Below, in pieces: positions 1 to 11,838 of a stretch of DNA of 64,000 nt (position 1 is the first letter of the stretch; every line of letters starts with the position of its first letter). Made by a program: the position numbers and the translations under genes. The notes below the pieces were generated by a model. The model worked only from the letters and a program-made list of their open reading frames with translations, was not told the DNA's origin and made no database searches. The stretch comes from Parasulfuritortus cantonensis (GTDB lineage: Bacteria > Pseudomonadota > Gammaproteobacteria > Burkholderiales > Thiobacillaceae), in NCBI RefSeq assembly GCF_004337445.1, contig NZ_SJZB01000049.1, forward strand, positions 1 to 64,000, written 5' to 3'.

Positions 1-1384
1 TCCCAGAGCACGCTGGCGTCGTTCGGGTCCGGGTTGCGGTCCAGATCGTAGACGGTGTAGTGCCAGCCGACCTTGGGCCGGATGTAGCCGTAGGTGCGCT
101 CGAAGGTGGCCTCGACGCTGGGATAGGCATAGAAACGGTTGCCGACCGCCTTGTCGCTCGACTTGTGCTCGAAGCGGACCGTCTCGCTGTCCAGGTTGAA
201 CTGCAGCGTGCTGCCCAGCAGGTGGGCGTTCTGGTTGGCGTTGAAGAGGATCTGGGGCAGCCGCTCGTAGGGGCGCGTGATGGGCGACGCCGGGTCCTGG
301 AGCAACTGGTAGGTCTGCACCCGGCCGGTCAGGGTCCACCAGTCGCCGTCGTAGGTCAGCGAGCCGCGCCGGGGCAGAAGGACCTGCGAGGTCTGGTTGA
401 CCAGGTTGGACAGGTCGGTGAAATAGGTGCTGTCGGAGACGCTGTCGACCAGCAACTCGCCGGACAGGCGCGAGGTGAAGTCCTGCTGGTGCTCGATGCG
501 GCCCCGGTAGCGGCCCTTGCCGGTCATGGCGTCGTAGGGCAGGGCCTCGATGCCGATCTGGCCGCGGTAGTCGGGTTCCAGGTAGCGGAATTCGGCGCCC
601 AGCTGGACGCCGCGCTTGCTCATCATGCGGGGGAGGAAGGTGGCGTCCAGGTTGGGCGCGATGTTCCAGTACCAGGGTGCCAGGATTTCCAGGCCGCGGT
701 CGTCGGATACCCCGATCGACGGGCTCAGGAAGCCGCTCTTGCGGTTCTTGTCGAGGGCGAAGTCGAGCCAGGGGCGTACAGGATGGGCACGCCCAGGTAC
801 TCGACCGTGACGTCGCGGGCCTGGCCGACCTTGCTGACGTAGTCGAGGTTCAGGTTGTCCGTGCGCATCGCCCAGTCGTCGTTGCCGGCCGGGCAGGTGG
901 TGTAGCGGGTCGACTCCATGCGGTAGTGCTCGCGGTCGTCGATGTAGACCTTCCTGGCCTCGCCGCGTCCGCTCACGCCGCTCTGGTTGGTGAAGTAGAA
1001 GCGCGCCTGGTTGACCTCGCCGATGTTCTCGCTCATGCGCAGGTGCAGGTCGCTGCTCTCCAGGCGCCGCTCGCCCTCGACCAGGACGACGTTGCCGCGG
1101 GCGAACACCTCGTCGGTGGTCGGGATGTAGCGCGCCCAGTCCGCCTCGAAGTTCTTGCCCAGGCTGCGCGCCCGGACCTGGCCCTCGACCTCGATGCTGC
1201 CGTCGTCCAGGGTCTTCAGGCGGTCGGCGTCGAAGAACACCGGGTCGTTGCCGACCGTCCCCGACGGCCGTTCGGCGGTCAGGTTGAGCGACAGCTTGAG
1301 GGGAAGGGGGGCGTCCACCGCCAGGCTTGCGCCGGAGGCGACCATCATGGCGACGGTCAGTGGGAGAAGGCGGTGCGGGGCCAT
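1..1384 (-). CDS. lptD: LPS-assembly outer-membrane protein LptD (partial, frameshifted)
   Basis: LptD is the outer-membrane beta-barrel that, with LptE, inserts lipopolysaccharide into the outer leaflet. The ATG at 1384 opens a signal peptide (about residues 1-23), followed by the periplasmic OstA/LptA-like jellyroll (V-F-F-D-A-D, E-V-E-G-Q-V-R). The family signature V-P-I-L-Y-A-P-W, then S-G-F-L-S-P-S-I-G, marks entry to the barrel. The reading frame breaks at the four-G run 771-774: upstream reads Y-A-P then nonsense and a stop near 725, while the other frame resumes with W-L-D-F-A-L-D and stays open to position 1. One extra G (C on the coding strand) restores it. LptD is essential in most Gram-negatives, so a sequencing error is likelier than decay. 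The C-terminus lies beyond the window. Confidence 0.88.
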
Positions 1385-1397
1385 GGACGGGCGGTGG

Positions 1398-1403
1398 TAG
1401 AAT
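1398..1403 (+). promoter_or_regulatory. -10 element TAGAAT for the amgK operon
   Basis: TAGAAT preceded by TGG (an extended -10, TGn) lies in the 51-bp divergent gap between lptD and amgK. No clear -35 is visible. A start of transcription about 7 bp downstream fits translation from the TTG at 1436 and argues against the upstream in-frame GTG at 1394. Confidence 0.4.
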
Positions 1404-1435
1404 CGGTTCGGTTAATTGAGCGCGCGGATTATAAC

Positions 1436-4465
<3,030 letters not shown>

Positions 4466-4493
4466 AGCGCGCCGGTCCACTAGGAGCGACAGT

Positions 4494-5654
4494 TTGAGCA
4501 GCAACGATACCTTCGATATCGCCATCGTCGGCGGCGGCCCGGTCGGCGCCGCCCTGGCGATCGCCCTCCGGGACAGCGGCCTGGCGGTCGCCGTACTCGA
4601 GGCGAAGCAGGAATTCGCCGCCCGCGATCCGCGTGCCCTCGCCCTGGCCGAGGGCACCCGCCTGATCCTGGCCCGGCTGGGCGTCTGGGACGCCCTGGCG
4701 CCGCACGCCACGGCCATCGAAACCATTCACGTCTCCCAGCGCGGCCGCATCGGCCGGGCGCTCCTGGAGGCGCGCGACATGGGCGTGCCCGCGCTCGGCT
4801 ACACGACGGCCTACGGCGATCTCTACCAGGCCCTGGCCGCGGCCCTGCCGGAGGCCGGCGCCACGCTGATCACCGGTGCCCGGGTCAGTGCGGTGCGGCC
4901 GGCCGCCGGACTCGGCCTGGTCGAGTTCGAGCAGGGCGGCAGCGTCCGCGGCCTGTCGGCCCGCCTGATCGTCCTGGCCGACGGCGGCAAGAGCCTGCCC
5001 GGCGCGGTCAAGATCAAGGACTACGGCCAGAGCGCCATCATCTGCACCGTGCAGACCGAGGTCGGCCACGGCGGCCGCGCCTACGAGCGCTTCACGCCGG
5101 CCGGACCGATGGCCCTGTTGCCGCTGGGCGACGACTACGCCCTGGTCTGGACCACCGCGAACGACCTGGTCGAGACCCGCATGGCCTGGGACGAGGCGAC
5201 CTTCCTGGAACACCTGCAGGCGGCATTCGGCGACCGCCAGGGCCGCTTCCTCGCGGCCGGGCCGCGTTCCGTGTTTCCGCTCCGGCTGGTGACCGCCAGC
5301 GCGGTGGCGGAGCCGGGCCTGGTGCGCATCGGCAACGCCGCCCAGACCTTGCACCCGGTCGCCGGCCAGGGCTTCAACCTGGGCCTGCGCGACGCCTGGT
5401 GGCTGGCCGAGTGCGCGCTCGACTTCCCGCGCGAGGCGTTCGGCGGCCCCGAGTTCCTGGCTGCCTACCGCAAGCGTCGGCGTGCCGACGTGCGCGGTGG
5501 CATCGCCATGACCGACATCCTGGTCGAGCTGTTCGCCAACGACCTGCCGGTGTTGTCCCAGGCACGCGGCCTGGCCCTGACCGCCATGGACATGCTGCCC
5601 CTGGTCAAGCAATCTTTCGCCCGCAAGATGATGTTCGGGGTGCAGGCGTGGTAG
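4494..5654 (+). CDS. ubiH: FAD-dependent ubiquinone-biosynthesis hydroxylase, UbiH family
   Basis: A flavoprotein monooxygenase hydroxylating the ubiquinone ring. It begins with the Rossmann motif I-V-G-G-G-P-V-G-A-A and carries the second FAD motif with G-N-A-A-Q-T-L-H-P-V-A-G-Q-G-F-N-L-G-L-R-D near residues 280-300, typical of the UbiH/COQ6 family. Start TTG 4494 is chosen because AGGAG lies 7 bp before it and the Rossmann fold begins 8 residues in; no ATG fits. About 386 residues. Which ring carbon it acts on cannot be read from sequence, and a second family member follows directly. Confidence 0.88.
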   Translation: MSSNDTFDIAIVGGGPVGAALAIALRDSGLAVAVLEAKQEFAARDPRALALAEGTRLILARLGVWDALAPHATAIETIHVSQRGRIGRALLEARDMGVPALGYTTAYGDLYQALAAALPEAGATLITGARVSAVRPAAGLGLVEFEQGGSVRGLSARLIVLADGGKSLPGAVKIKDYGQSAIICTVQTEVGHGGRAYERFTPAGPMALLPLGDDYALVWTTANDLVETRMAWDEATFLEHLQAAFGDRQGRFLAAGPRSVFPLRLVTASAVAEPGLVRIGNAAQTLHPVAGQGFNLGLRDAWWLAECALDFPREAFGGPEFLAAYRKRRRADVRGGIAMTDILVELFANDLPVLSQARGLALTAMDMLPLVKQSFARKMMFGVQAW

Positions 5655-5774
5655 CCCGCGACGACGGTCCGGGCGTCGGGGCGGTGCGGGCGGGGAGCCG
5701 GGGCCCCGCTTGCGGGGGTGCGAGCGGCCGCGAGTCGGCGCCGGCCGCCGACCTGGCAAGTTTGTGGAGGAGGT

Positions 5775-6932
5775 ATGGTGAACGCCACTGATCGCTTCGA
5801 TATCGTGATTGTCGGCGGCGGCCTGACCGGCACCGCCTTCGCCCTGGCGCTCAGGAATTCGCCCTACCGGGTCGCCCTGGTCGAGCCCAGGCCGCCCGGC
5901 CCGCCCGGCGCGGACTGGGACGCCCGGGTCTACGCCTACAGTCCGGGCAACGTCGACTGGCTGCGCGGTCTGGGTGGCTGGGCCGAGCCGGTGCGTGCCC
6001 AGGCCATCCACGCCATGCGCATATTCGGCGACGCCGGCGGCCGCCTGAGCTTCGACGCCCTCGAGACGGGCCTGCCGGAACTGGCCTGGATCGCCGAGAA
6101 CGGCCGCCTGCAGTACGCCCTTTGGCAGGCCGCCGGGCAGGTCGGCAACATCGAACTGGTGGCCGCCCAGCCCGAGGCGGTGGCCTGGGGCGAGGCCGGC
6201 CGCCACCGCCTGGTCCTGGCCGACGGCCGCGAGCTCGTCGCCGACCTGCTGGTCGGGGCCGATGGCGCCAGTTCCTGGCTGCGCGACCAGGCCGGCATCG
6301 GCTTCACGGTCAAGGACCAGCACCAGGCCGGCGTGGTGGCCAATTTCGAGACCGAGAAGCCGCATCGCGGCATCGCCTGGCAGTGGTTCGCCGGCGACAG
6401 CGTGCTCGCCTACCTGCCCCTGCCGGGCCGCCGTATCTCCATCGTCTGGTCGACCCACGAGGACGCGGTGCCGGAACGCATCGCCCGCGCCGCGGACGAC
6501 TTCGCCGCCGACGTCGCGGCGGCCGGCCAGCATGTCCTCGGCGAACTGCGCCGGATCACCCCGCAGGCCGCCTTCCCGCTCAAAATCCGGCGCGCCCGCG
6601 AATGGGTGCGTCCGGGCCTGGCCCTGATCGGCGATGCCGCCCACACCGTGCACCCGCTGGCCGGCCAGGGCGTCAACCTGGGCTTTCGCGATTGCCGGTT
6701 GCTCGCCGAGATGCTCGCCGCGGGCGGGAACCCGGGCGACATCGGCCGCCTCCAAGCCTACGCGGTACGCCGGCTGGAGGACGTCGCCTCCATGCAGTTC
6801 ACCACCGGCGGCCTGAAGTCGCTGTTCACGAATCCCGACCCGATGCTGCGCGGCCTGCGCAACGCCGGCCTGGGCTTGACCAATGGCCAGGATTGGCTGA
6901 AACAGGCGCTCATGCGCCATGCTGTCCAATAA
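5775..6932 (+). CDS. Second UbiH/UbiI/COQ6-family FAD hydroxylase
   Basis: A paralogue of the preceding gene: Rossmann motif I-V-G-G-G-L-T-G-T-A and family motif G-D-A-A-H-T-V-H-P-L-A-G-Q-G-V-N-L-G-F-R-D. About 385 residues. ATG 5775 follows a strong GGAGGAGG ribosome binding site. The 120-bp gap after ubiH is GC-rich with no clear promoter. Two tandem hydroxylases imply a division of labour between ring positions (for example UbiH with UbiI, UbiF or UbiM type); the exact member cannot be assigned from sequence reading alone. Confidence 0.85.
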   Translation: MVNATDRFDIVIVGGGLTGTAFALALRNSPYRVALVEPRPPGPPGADWDARVYAYSPGNVDWLRGLGGWAEPVRAQAIHAMRIFGDAGGRLSFDALETGLPELAWIAENGRLQYALWQAAGQVGNIELVAAQPEAVAWGEAGRHRLVLADGRELVADLLVGADGASSWLRDQAGIGFTVKDQHQAGVVANFETEKPHRGIAWQWFAGDSVLAYLPLPGRRISIVWSTHEDAVPERIARAADDFAADVAAAGQHVLGELRRITPQAAFPLKIRRAREWVRPGLALIGDAAHTVHPLAGQGVNLGFRDCRLLAEMLAAGGNPGDIGRLQAYAVRRLEDVASMQFTTGGLKSLFTNPDPMLRGLRNAGLGLTNGQDWLKQALMRHAVQ

Positions 6933-6948
6933 CTTGAAGAGAGAAAAG

Positions 6949-7656
6949 ATGCGCATCTTTACCCCCCTGCTGCTCACCGTCCTGCTGGCCTCGGCCTGCA
7001 ACGCCGACGAGACCGAGATCAAGAAGAACATCGAGGCCCGCTTCCCGGGGGCCAAGGTCGACAGCGTCAGCAAGACGCCCATGAAGGGGCTCTACGAGGT
7101 CGTCGTGGGCGGCAACGAGATCGTCTATTCGGACGCCAAGGGCGACTACGTCGTCACGGGCGACCTCCTGGAGACGGCCAAGCGGCACAACCTGACGCGC
7201 GAGAAGCTGGACAAGCTGAACGAGGTGAAGTGGGACAGCCTGCCGTTCGACCAGTCGATCACCATCGTCAAGGGCGACGGCAAGCGCAAGATGGCGGTCT
7301 TCTCCGACCCCGACTGTCCGTACTGCAAGAAGCTGGAGCATGAACTGGCGCAGCTCGACAACGTCACGGTGCACGTCTTCCTTTATCCCCTGCCCATGCA
7401 CGCCGACGCGCCGCACAAGGCGCGCCTGGTCTGGTGCAGCGCGGACCGCGCCAAGGCCTGGCAGGATCTGATGCTGAACGGCAAGGTGCCGGACGGCAAG
7501 GACGATTGCCAGACGCCGCTGGATGCCGTCGAGGCGCTCGGCCAGAAGCTCAATATCCAGGGCACGCCGGCCATCATCCTGGGCAACGGCCAGCGCCTGC
7601 CGGGCTATGCCCCGGCCGACAAGCTGGACGCCATGCTCAACGCGGCCAGCCGCTAA
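6949..7656 (+). CDS. dsbC: Thiol:disulfide interchange protein DsbC
   Basis: A periplasmic disulfide isomerase. ATG 6949 follows a purine-rich ribosome binding site and gives a signal peptide ending L-L-A-S-A-C-N-A; the cysteine could also serve as a lipobox. The N-terminal dimerisation domain (I-K-K-N-I-E-A-R-F-P-G) is followed by a thioredoxin fold with active site C-P-Y-C at residues 123-126 (E. coli DsbC has CGYC), the structural cysteine pair later in the chain, and the cis-Pro loop G-T-P-A-I-I. About 235 residues, normal length. It starts before any gap after the ubiH paralogue, so probably co-transcribed. Confidence 0.92.
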   Translation: MRIFTPLLLTVLLASACNADETEIKKNIEARFPGAKVDSVSKTPMKGLYEVVVGGNEIVYSDAKGDYVVTGDLLETAKRHNLTREKLDKLNEVKWDSLPFDQSITIVKGDGKRKMAVFSDPDCPYCKKLEHELAQLDNVTVHVFLYPLPMHADAPHKARLVWCSADRAKAWQDLMLNGKVPDGKDDCQTPLDAVEALGQKLNIQGTPAIILGNGQRLPGYAPADKLDAMLNAASR

Positions 7657-7670
7657 GGCGCTGTCCGAAC

Positions 7671-7692
7671 GGGCCGGTAGAGGCACCGGCCC
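7671..7692. repeat. GC-rich hairpin after dsbC
   Basis: A perfect 8-bp inverted repeat (GGGCCGGT / ACCGGCCC) with a 6-nt loop sits between the dsbC stop and the next start. No T-run follows, so it is a weak or Rho-assisted terminator candidate, or a 3'-end stabiliser. Confidence 0.35.
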
Positions 7693-7707
7693 TGCCGGGC
7701 CTGGGCC

Positions 7708-8331
7708 ATGTCGGCGCCACCGGATACGCCGCCCACCGCGCCGCGCGGGGCGGCCGGGTGGCGGCTGCTGGTCCGCATGGTGGTCCTGTCGGCGGCCGTG
7801 CACGGCGCCCTGATCACCCTGGTTCCGGCCCGCCGCTTCCCGTTTCTGGCCGACACCGTCGCCATCGACGCGCGTCTGGCGCCGGCCCCAGCGAAGGTCG
7901 CCACGCTGGCCAGCGTCCCGTCACCGGCGCCGGCCGCCGCGCCCGAGTCGCTTGCCGCCCGGCCGACCGGTATGGTGGCCCCGCCGGGGCGCGCCGCCCC
8001 GGCGCCGGTGGGACCGGCCCTCCCGATCGATACCAACTGGTATGAGGCCCGTCAGCTCGATGCCATGCCCGAACCGCTTGCCTGGGTCGCGCCGGACTAC
8101 CCGGCCGGCGCTCGGCAGCAGGGTCTGGAAGGATGGGTACGGCTCCGGTTGCGTATCGACGAGGCCGGGGTGGTGCGGCAACTGGAAGTGGTGGAGGCGC
8201 ATCCGCCCGGCGTGTTCGAAGACTCGGCGTTGGCGGCGTTCAGGCAACTCCGCTTCCGGCCCGCGCGCAAGGACGGCCGTCCGGTGCGCGTCCAGCTCGA
8301 CATGCCGGTGCGCTACCAACTCGGCGACTAG
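7708..8331 (+). CDS. TonB-family energy transducer
   Basis: 207 residues. The N-terminus is cytoplasmic with one membrane helix (about residues 22-42, L-V-R-M-V-V-L-S-A-A-V-H-G-A-L), then an Ala/Pro-rich periplasmic linker. The C-terminal TonB fold shows P-D-Y-P-A-G-A-R-Q-Q-G-L-E-G-W-V near residue 133 and R-Q-L-R-F-R-P-A. Such proteins transmit proton-motive force to outer-membrane receptors or act as envelope adaptors. No ExbB/ExbD genes are adjacent. The first about 60 linker residues have little similarity to a specific subfamily that I can name. Confidence 0.75.
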   Translation: MSAPPDTPPTAPRGAAGWRLLVRMVVLSAAVHGALITLVPARRFPFLADTVAIDARLAPAPAKVATLASVPSPAPAAAPESLAARPTGMVAPPGRAAPAPVGPALPIDTNWYEARQLDAMPEPLAWVAPDYPAGARQQGLEGWVRLRLRIDEAGVVRQLEVVEAHPPGVFEDSALAAFRQLRFRPARKDGRPVRVQLDMPVRYQLGD

Positions 8332-8350
8332 GTACGGCCGGGTGTCGCCG

Positions 8351-8545
8351 TCAGGCGTAGGTGTCGAGCGACTGGCCGAGGTGGGCCGGGTTGCTGGCCA
8401 GGACCTGGCCGGATTGGGCCGCCTGGGCGAGCATGGCCGCCATCTGCTGCTCGGCCTGCACGGCCATCTTCAGGGTCGCCATGCCGACCTGGCTCTGGGT
8501 GAGGCTCTGGCTGGCGGCGAGGGCCGAGGAGACGCTGTCCATCAT
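8351..8545 (-). CDS. YjfB-like putative motility protein
   Basis: 64 residues with the pattern of the YjfB family of small putative motility proteins: an N-terminal M-D-S-V-S-S-A-L-A, a Gln-rich amphipathic helix and A-A-M-L-A-Q. No signal peptide or membrane segment. The role of this family is unproven; its members often accompany flagellar genes, and this window also encodes a chemoreceptor. It converges with the TonB-like gene and is followed on its own strand only by distant genes. Confidence 0.6.
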   Translation of the reverse strand: MMDSVSSALAASQSLTQSQVGMATLKMAVQAEQQMAAMLAQAAQSGQVLASNPAHLGQSLDTYA

Positions 8546-8572
8546 GGTTTTCCGTGATCCGTCATGACGCCA

Positions 8573-9885
8573 CTATAGACCGCCGCGGACCCCGTTGCCG
8601 AGCAGCGGGTAGTCCTTGGGCAGGAGCAGCCAGAGGCGTCCCTTCTGCTTCATCGCGCCGGCCAGGCGGCCGGCCTCGTCGCCAAAGCCCCAGAAGAAGT
8701 CGGCCCGCACCTTGCCCTTGATCGCCCCGCCGCTGTCCTGGGCGAGCATCAGGCGATTCAGGGCTTCGCTGGCGTTGGGGCGGCTGGTGGCCAGCCAGAC
8801 CGGGGCGCCGAGCGGGATCGCGGTCGGGTCGACGGCCAGGCTGCGCTCCGCGCTGAGCGGAATCCCCAGGGAACCGAGCGGGCCGCCGTCCTGGCCCGGC
8901 AGCTCGCGGAAGAAGACATAGCTCGGGTTGACCGCGAGCAGTTCCGGCAGGCGGTCCGGGTGATTGCGGGCCCAGTCCTTGATGCCTTGCATGGAGGCCT
9001 TGTCCAGGGTCAGCTCGCCGCGTTCGACCAGCCATTTGCCGATCGACCGGTACGGGTAGCCGTTGTGGTCGGCATAGCCCACCCGCATGAGCTCGCCGTT
9101 TTCCAGCTGGATGCGGCCGGACCCCTGGACTTGCAGGAAGAACAGCTCGACGGGGTCGTCCACCCAGGCGATCTCGCGTCCGGGCGCCGGGGTCCGGCCT
9201 GCCTCGATGTCGCCGCGCGGGTAATAGGGAACCACGCGGTTGCCGTCCAGGCGGCCGCGCAGGCGCAGCCCCTTCAGCTCCGGGTAGAGGTCGCTGAGGT
9301 CGATGGCGAGGAGATCGTCGGGGGGCGCGCGCAACGGGTAGCGGTAGGTCGGCGACGGCGCGCGGGCGCCGCGCAGGAGGGGTTCGTAATAACCGGTGAC
9401 CAGGCCTTCGACGCTGGCGTCCGGTTCGCGTACCCGGTAGGGGGTGAAGCGGTTCTGGAAATAGGCGCGGATGCGCTCGGGGCTCGGGTCGACCAGCCGG
9501 GCGGCCTCCTCACAGGCCGCGCGCCAGCCGCTCTGGCGCTGGATCACCGTGCACGACTGCAGCCAGGCCGGCCAGGCGGCCTTGAGGTCGTCGTTCTTCC
9601 AGCCGGGCAGATCGTTCCAACCGGCCGCCTTGAGCCAGTCCATGGCGACGGCGGCGGTCCGGATCTCGGGCAGGACGGCGGCCGGCATGCCGACGGGCGG
9701 GGCGGAAGGGGCCGCGACCGGTGCCGCCGTGGGGCGGGCGGCACGGGCTCGGGTCCGTCGCCGACGACTGTCGTGATTTCCGGTTCGGGTGCCGACTCGA
9801 CCACAGGGGCGTTCGGCTGGACGGGCAGATTCTGGCAGGCGACCAGCCAGGGCAAGGCCGCCAGGTACCACAGGCAACGCTTCAA
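8573..9885 (-). CDS. mltA: Membrane-bound lytic murein transglycosylase A (frameshifted)
   Basis: Cleaves the MurNAc-GlcNAc bond of peptidoglycan, leaving 1,6-anhydro ends. TTG 9885 opens a lipoprotein signal peptide ending L-V-A-C (Cys17). The MltA barrel domain follows (Y-F-Q-N-R-F-T-P-Y, G-L-V-T-G-Y-Y-E-P), with the C-terminal 3D domain carrying A-Q-D-S-G-G-A-I-K-G with its catalytic Asp. The signal peptide and body are in different frames, joined at the G-run 9731-9734 inside the Pro/Ala linker; adding one G restores a 437-residue protein. Its products feed the AmgK/MurU-type recycling seen at 1.4-3.2 kb. apaG lies 14 bp upstream. Confidence 0.87.
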
Positions 9886-9899
9886 CGTCGGCTACCCGC

Positions 9900-10283
9900 T
9901 CAATGCAACACCCGGGGCATGTTCAGGGTGAATTCCGGGATTTCGGCCTCGAAGTGCTCGCCGTCCTCGGCCACCATCTGGTAACTGCCGCGCATGCTGC
10001 CGACCGGAGTGGAGATGGCCGTGCCGCTGGTGTATTCGAACTTCTGGCCGGGCTGCAGCACGGGTTGCTCGCCGACCACGCCGACGCCGCGCACTTCCTG
10101 CACCTCGTCGTGGGCGTCGGTGATGATCCAGTGCCGGGAGATGAGCTGGGCGGTGACGGTGCCGGTGTTGACGATGGTGATCGTATAGGCGAACACATAG
10201 CGGTCCGTGGCCTCGTCCGACTGGTCCGGAATGTAGTGCGTCGTCGGGGTCACCGTGATGTGGTATTTCCTGTCTTCGGCCAT
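9900..10283 (-). CDS. apaG: ApaG family protein (DUF525)
   Basis: 127 residues with an immunoglobulin-like beta fold: Y-V-F-A-Y-T-I-T-I-V-N, H-W-I-I-T-D and the conserved G-V-V-G-E-Q-P-V-L-Q-P-G, ending with the Y-x-M-V-A-E-D-G strand. The family is linked to Co2+/Mg2+ homeostasis phenotypes in Enterobacteria but its biochemical role is unclear. ATG 10283 starts the conserved region. It precedes mltA on the same strand and diverges from rpe, a common betaproteobacterial order. Confidence 0.9.
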   Translation of the reverse strand: MAEDRKYHITVTPTTHYIPDQSDEATDRYVFAYTITIVNTGTVTAQLISRHWIITDAHDEVQEVRGVGVVGEQPVLQPGQKFEYTSGTAISTPVGSMRGSYQMVAEDGEHFEAEIPEFTLNMPRVLH

Positions 10284-10363
10284 GGTTATTGCTGGGACGT
10301 GGGCTGAACTGGCGGCCATTGCACACGAATTGGCCGCGTCTGTCCAGAGAAGGGGGGAGCAGG

Positions 10364-10369
10364 TAGAAT
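10364..10369 (+). promoter_or_regulatory. -10 element TAGAAT upstream of rpe
   Basis: TAGAAT in the 120-bp divergent apaG/rpe gap, 35 bp before the rpe ATG. No good -35 is seen 16-18 bp upstream. The same hexamer recurs in several promoter positions in this window. Confidence 0.4.
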
Positions 10370-10403
10370 CATACGGTTTGCAACGAAACCGGGTAGCAGA
10401 AAA

Positions 10404-11090
10404 ATGACGCAATACATGATCGCCCCCTCCATCCTGTCCGCCAACTTCGCCAAACTGGGCGAGGAAGTCGACAACGTCCTGGCTGCCGGTGCCGACATCG
10501 TCCACTTCGACGTGATGGACAACCACTACGTGCCCAACCTGACCATCGGGCCGCTGGTCTGCGAGGCCCTGCGCAAGCACGGCGTCACCGCCCCGATCGA
10601 CTGCCACCTGATGGTCAAGCCGGTGGACCGCATCATCCCCGATTTCGCCAAGGCCGGCGCCAGCTACATCACCTTCCATCCGGAAGCCTCCGAGCACATC
10701 GACCGCACCATCGGCCTGATCAAGGAAAGCGGCTGCAAGGCCGGCCTGGTGTTCAACCCGGCCACCCCGCTCGACGTGCTGGAATACACCCTGCCCAAGC
10801 TGGACATGGTCCTGCTGATGTCGGTCAACCCCGGCTTCGGCGGCCAGAAGTTCATCCCCTACGTGCTCGACAAGGCCAGGAAGGTGCGCGCCATGATCGA
10901 CGCCGGCGGTTATGACTGCCGCCTGGAGATCGACGGCGGCGTCGGCCCGGCCAACATCGCCGAGGTCGCCCGTGCCGGCGTCGACACCTTCGTGGCCGGC
11001 TCCGCTGTGTTCGGCAAGTACAACGCCGACGACAAGAACAAGTACGACACCATCATCGGCGCCATGCGTGCCGAACTGGCCAAGGTCTGA
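10404..11090 (+). CDS. rpe: Ribulose-phosphate 3-epimerase
   Basis: Interconverts ribulose-5-P and xylulose-5-P in the pentose-phosphate and Calvin cycles. A 228-residue TIM barrel with [10 protein letters not shown] at the N-terminus, metal-binding H-F-D-V-M-D (residues about 34-39), D-C-H-L-M-V, and the phosphate loops N-P-G-F-G-G-Q and V-A-G-S-A-V-F. ATG 10404 opens the conserved N-terminus. It begins the rpe-gph-trp gene run. Confidence 0.95.
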   Translation: MTQYMIAPSILSANFAKLGEEVDNVLAAGADIVHFDVMDNHYVPNLTIGPLVCEALRKHGVTAPIDCHLMVKPVDRIIPDFAKAGASYITFHPEASEHIDRTIGLIKESGCKAGLVFNPATPLDVLEYTLPKLDMVLLMSVNPGFGGQKFIPYVLDKARKVRAMIDAGGYDCRLEIDGGVGPANIAEVARAGVDTFVAGSAVFGKYNADDKNKYDTIIGAMRAELAKV

Positions 11091-11092
11091 AC

Positions 11093-11779
11093 GTGGTGGC
11101 GGGCACCCCCCTGGCGATCAAGGCGGTCGTCGTCGATCTCGACGGCACCCTGCTCGACACCGCGCCGGACCTGGCGGATGCCGCCATGGCCATGGCGGCC
11201 GACCTGGGCCTGCCCGAGATCGACCTGGCGACGGTGAAGACCTATATCGGCAACGGCGTCTCGCGCCTGGTCAAGCGGGTGCTGACGCGGCAGATGGAGG
11301 CCGAGCCGGACAAGGAACTGTTCGCTCGGGCCATGCCGATCTACGAGCGCCATTACGCCGAATGGGTATCGCGCAAGAGCCGGCCGTTCCCGGGGGTGGT
11401 CGACGGCCTGCAGGCCTTCAAGGCGATGGGTTTGCACGTCGCCTGCATCACCAACAAGGCCGAGCGGTTCACCGTACCGCTCCTGCAGGACACCGAGCTG
11501 TATCCGTTTTTCGAACTGATCCTGTCGGGCGACACCCTGCCCGAACGCAAGCCGTCGCCGTTGCCTTTGCTGCATGCCTGCCAGTACTTCGGCGTCGAGC
11601 CGGGCGAGCTGTTGTTGATCGGCGACTCGCTCAACGACGCCCAGGCCGCGCGTGCCGCGGGCTGTCCGGTCTTCTGCGTTCCGTACGGTTACAATCGGGG
11701 CCGTCCGGTGGCAGAATTGGACCTCGATGCGGTGGTGCCCAGCCTCACCGAAGCCTCTAAATTGGTCGTGAAGAAATGA
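11093..11779 (+). CDS. gph: Phosphoglycolate phosphatase (HAD superfamily)
   Basis: Dephosphorylates 2-phosphoglycolate. HAD motif I D-L-D-G-T-L-L-D-T-A-P-D near residues 15-26, motif II T-N-K, motif III Lys in R-K-P-S-P, motif IV G-D-S-L-N-D. 228 residues. The GTG start is 2 bp after the rpe stop; the rpe-gph-trpE order is classic in proteobacteria. Its stop codon overlaps, by four bases (ATGA), the start of a candidate trp leader peptide. Confidence 0.92.
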   Translation: MVAGTPLAIKAVVVDLDGTLLDTAPDLADAAMAMAADLGLPEIDLATVKTYIGNGVSRLVKRVLTRQMEAEPDKELFARAMPIYERHYAEWVSRKSRPFPGVVDGLQAFKAMGLHVACITNKAERFTVPLLQDTELYPFFELILSGDTLPERKPSPLPLLHACQYFGVEPGELLLIGDSLNDAQAARAAGCPVFCVPYGYNRGRPVAELDLDAVVPSLTEASKLVVKK

Positions 11780-11838
11780 ACTCAGTCTCCCTGAAAACCG
11801 GAAAAGTGAGCCGCCCGGCGTGGCGATGGCGTTGCTGA
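11776..11838 (+). CDS. trpL: Candidate trp operon leader peptide (20 codons, W-R-W)
   Basis: A short ORF opens with ATG 11776, overlapping the gph stop as ATGA, with a purine-rich GTGAAG a few bases before it. It encodes 20 residues ending S-R-P-A-W-R-W-R-C and stops at 11836-11838, 54 bp before the trpE start. Two Trp codons one residue apart near the C-terminus of a tiny ORF directly before trpE are what ribosome-mediated attenuation needs. Coupling to gph would load ribosomes on it. A terminator/antiterminator pair is not obvious by eye, which lowers confidence. An internal GTG at 11806 could give a 10-residue version. Confidence 0.6.
   Translation: MNSVSLKTGKVSRPAWRWRC

Noticed and set aside
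60-842. Plus-strand 260-codon ORF over lptD
   Set aside because: Val/Gly/Ala-rich shadow; lptD motifs read through the same bases on minus.
1394-1396. GTG as the amgK start
   Set aside because: It lies upstream of the likely -10 (1398-1403) and would not be transcribed from that promoter.
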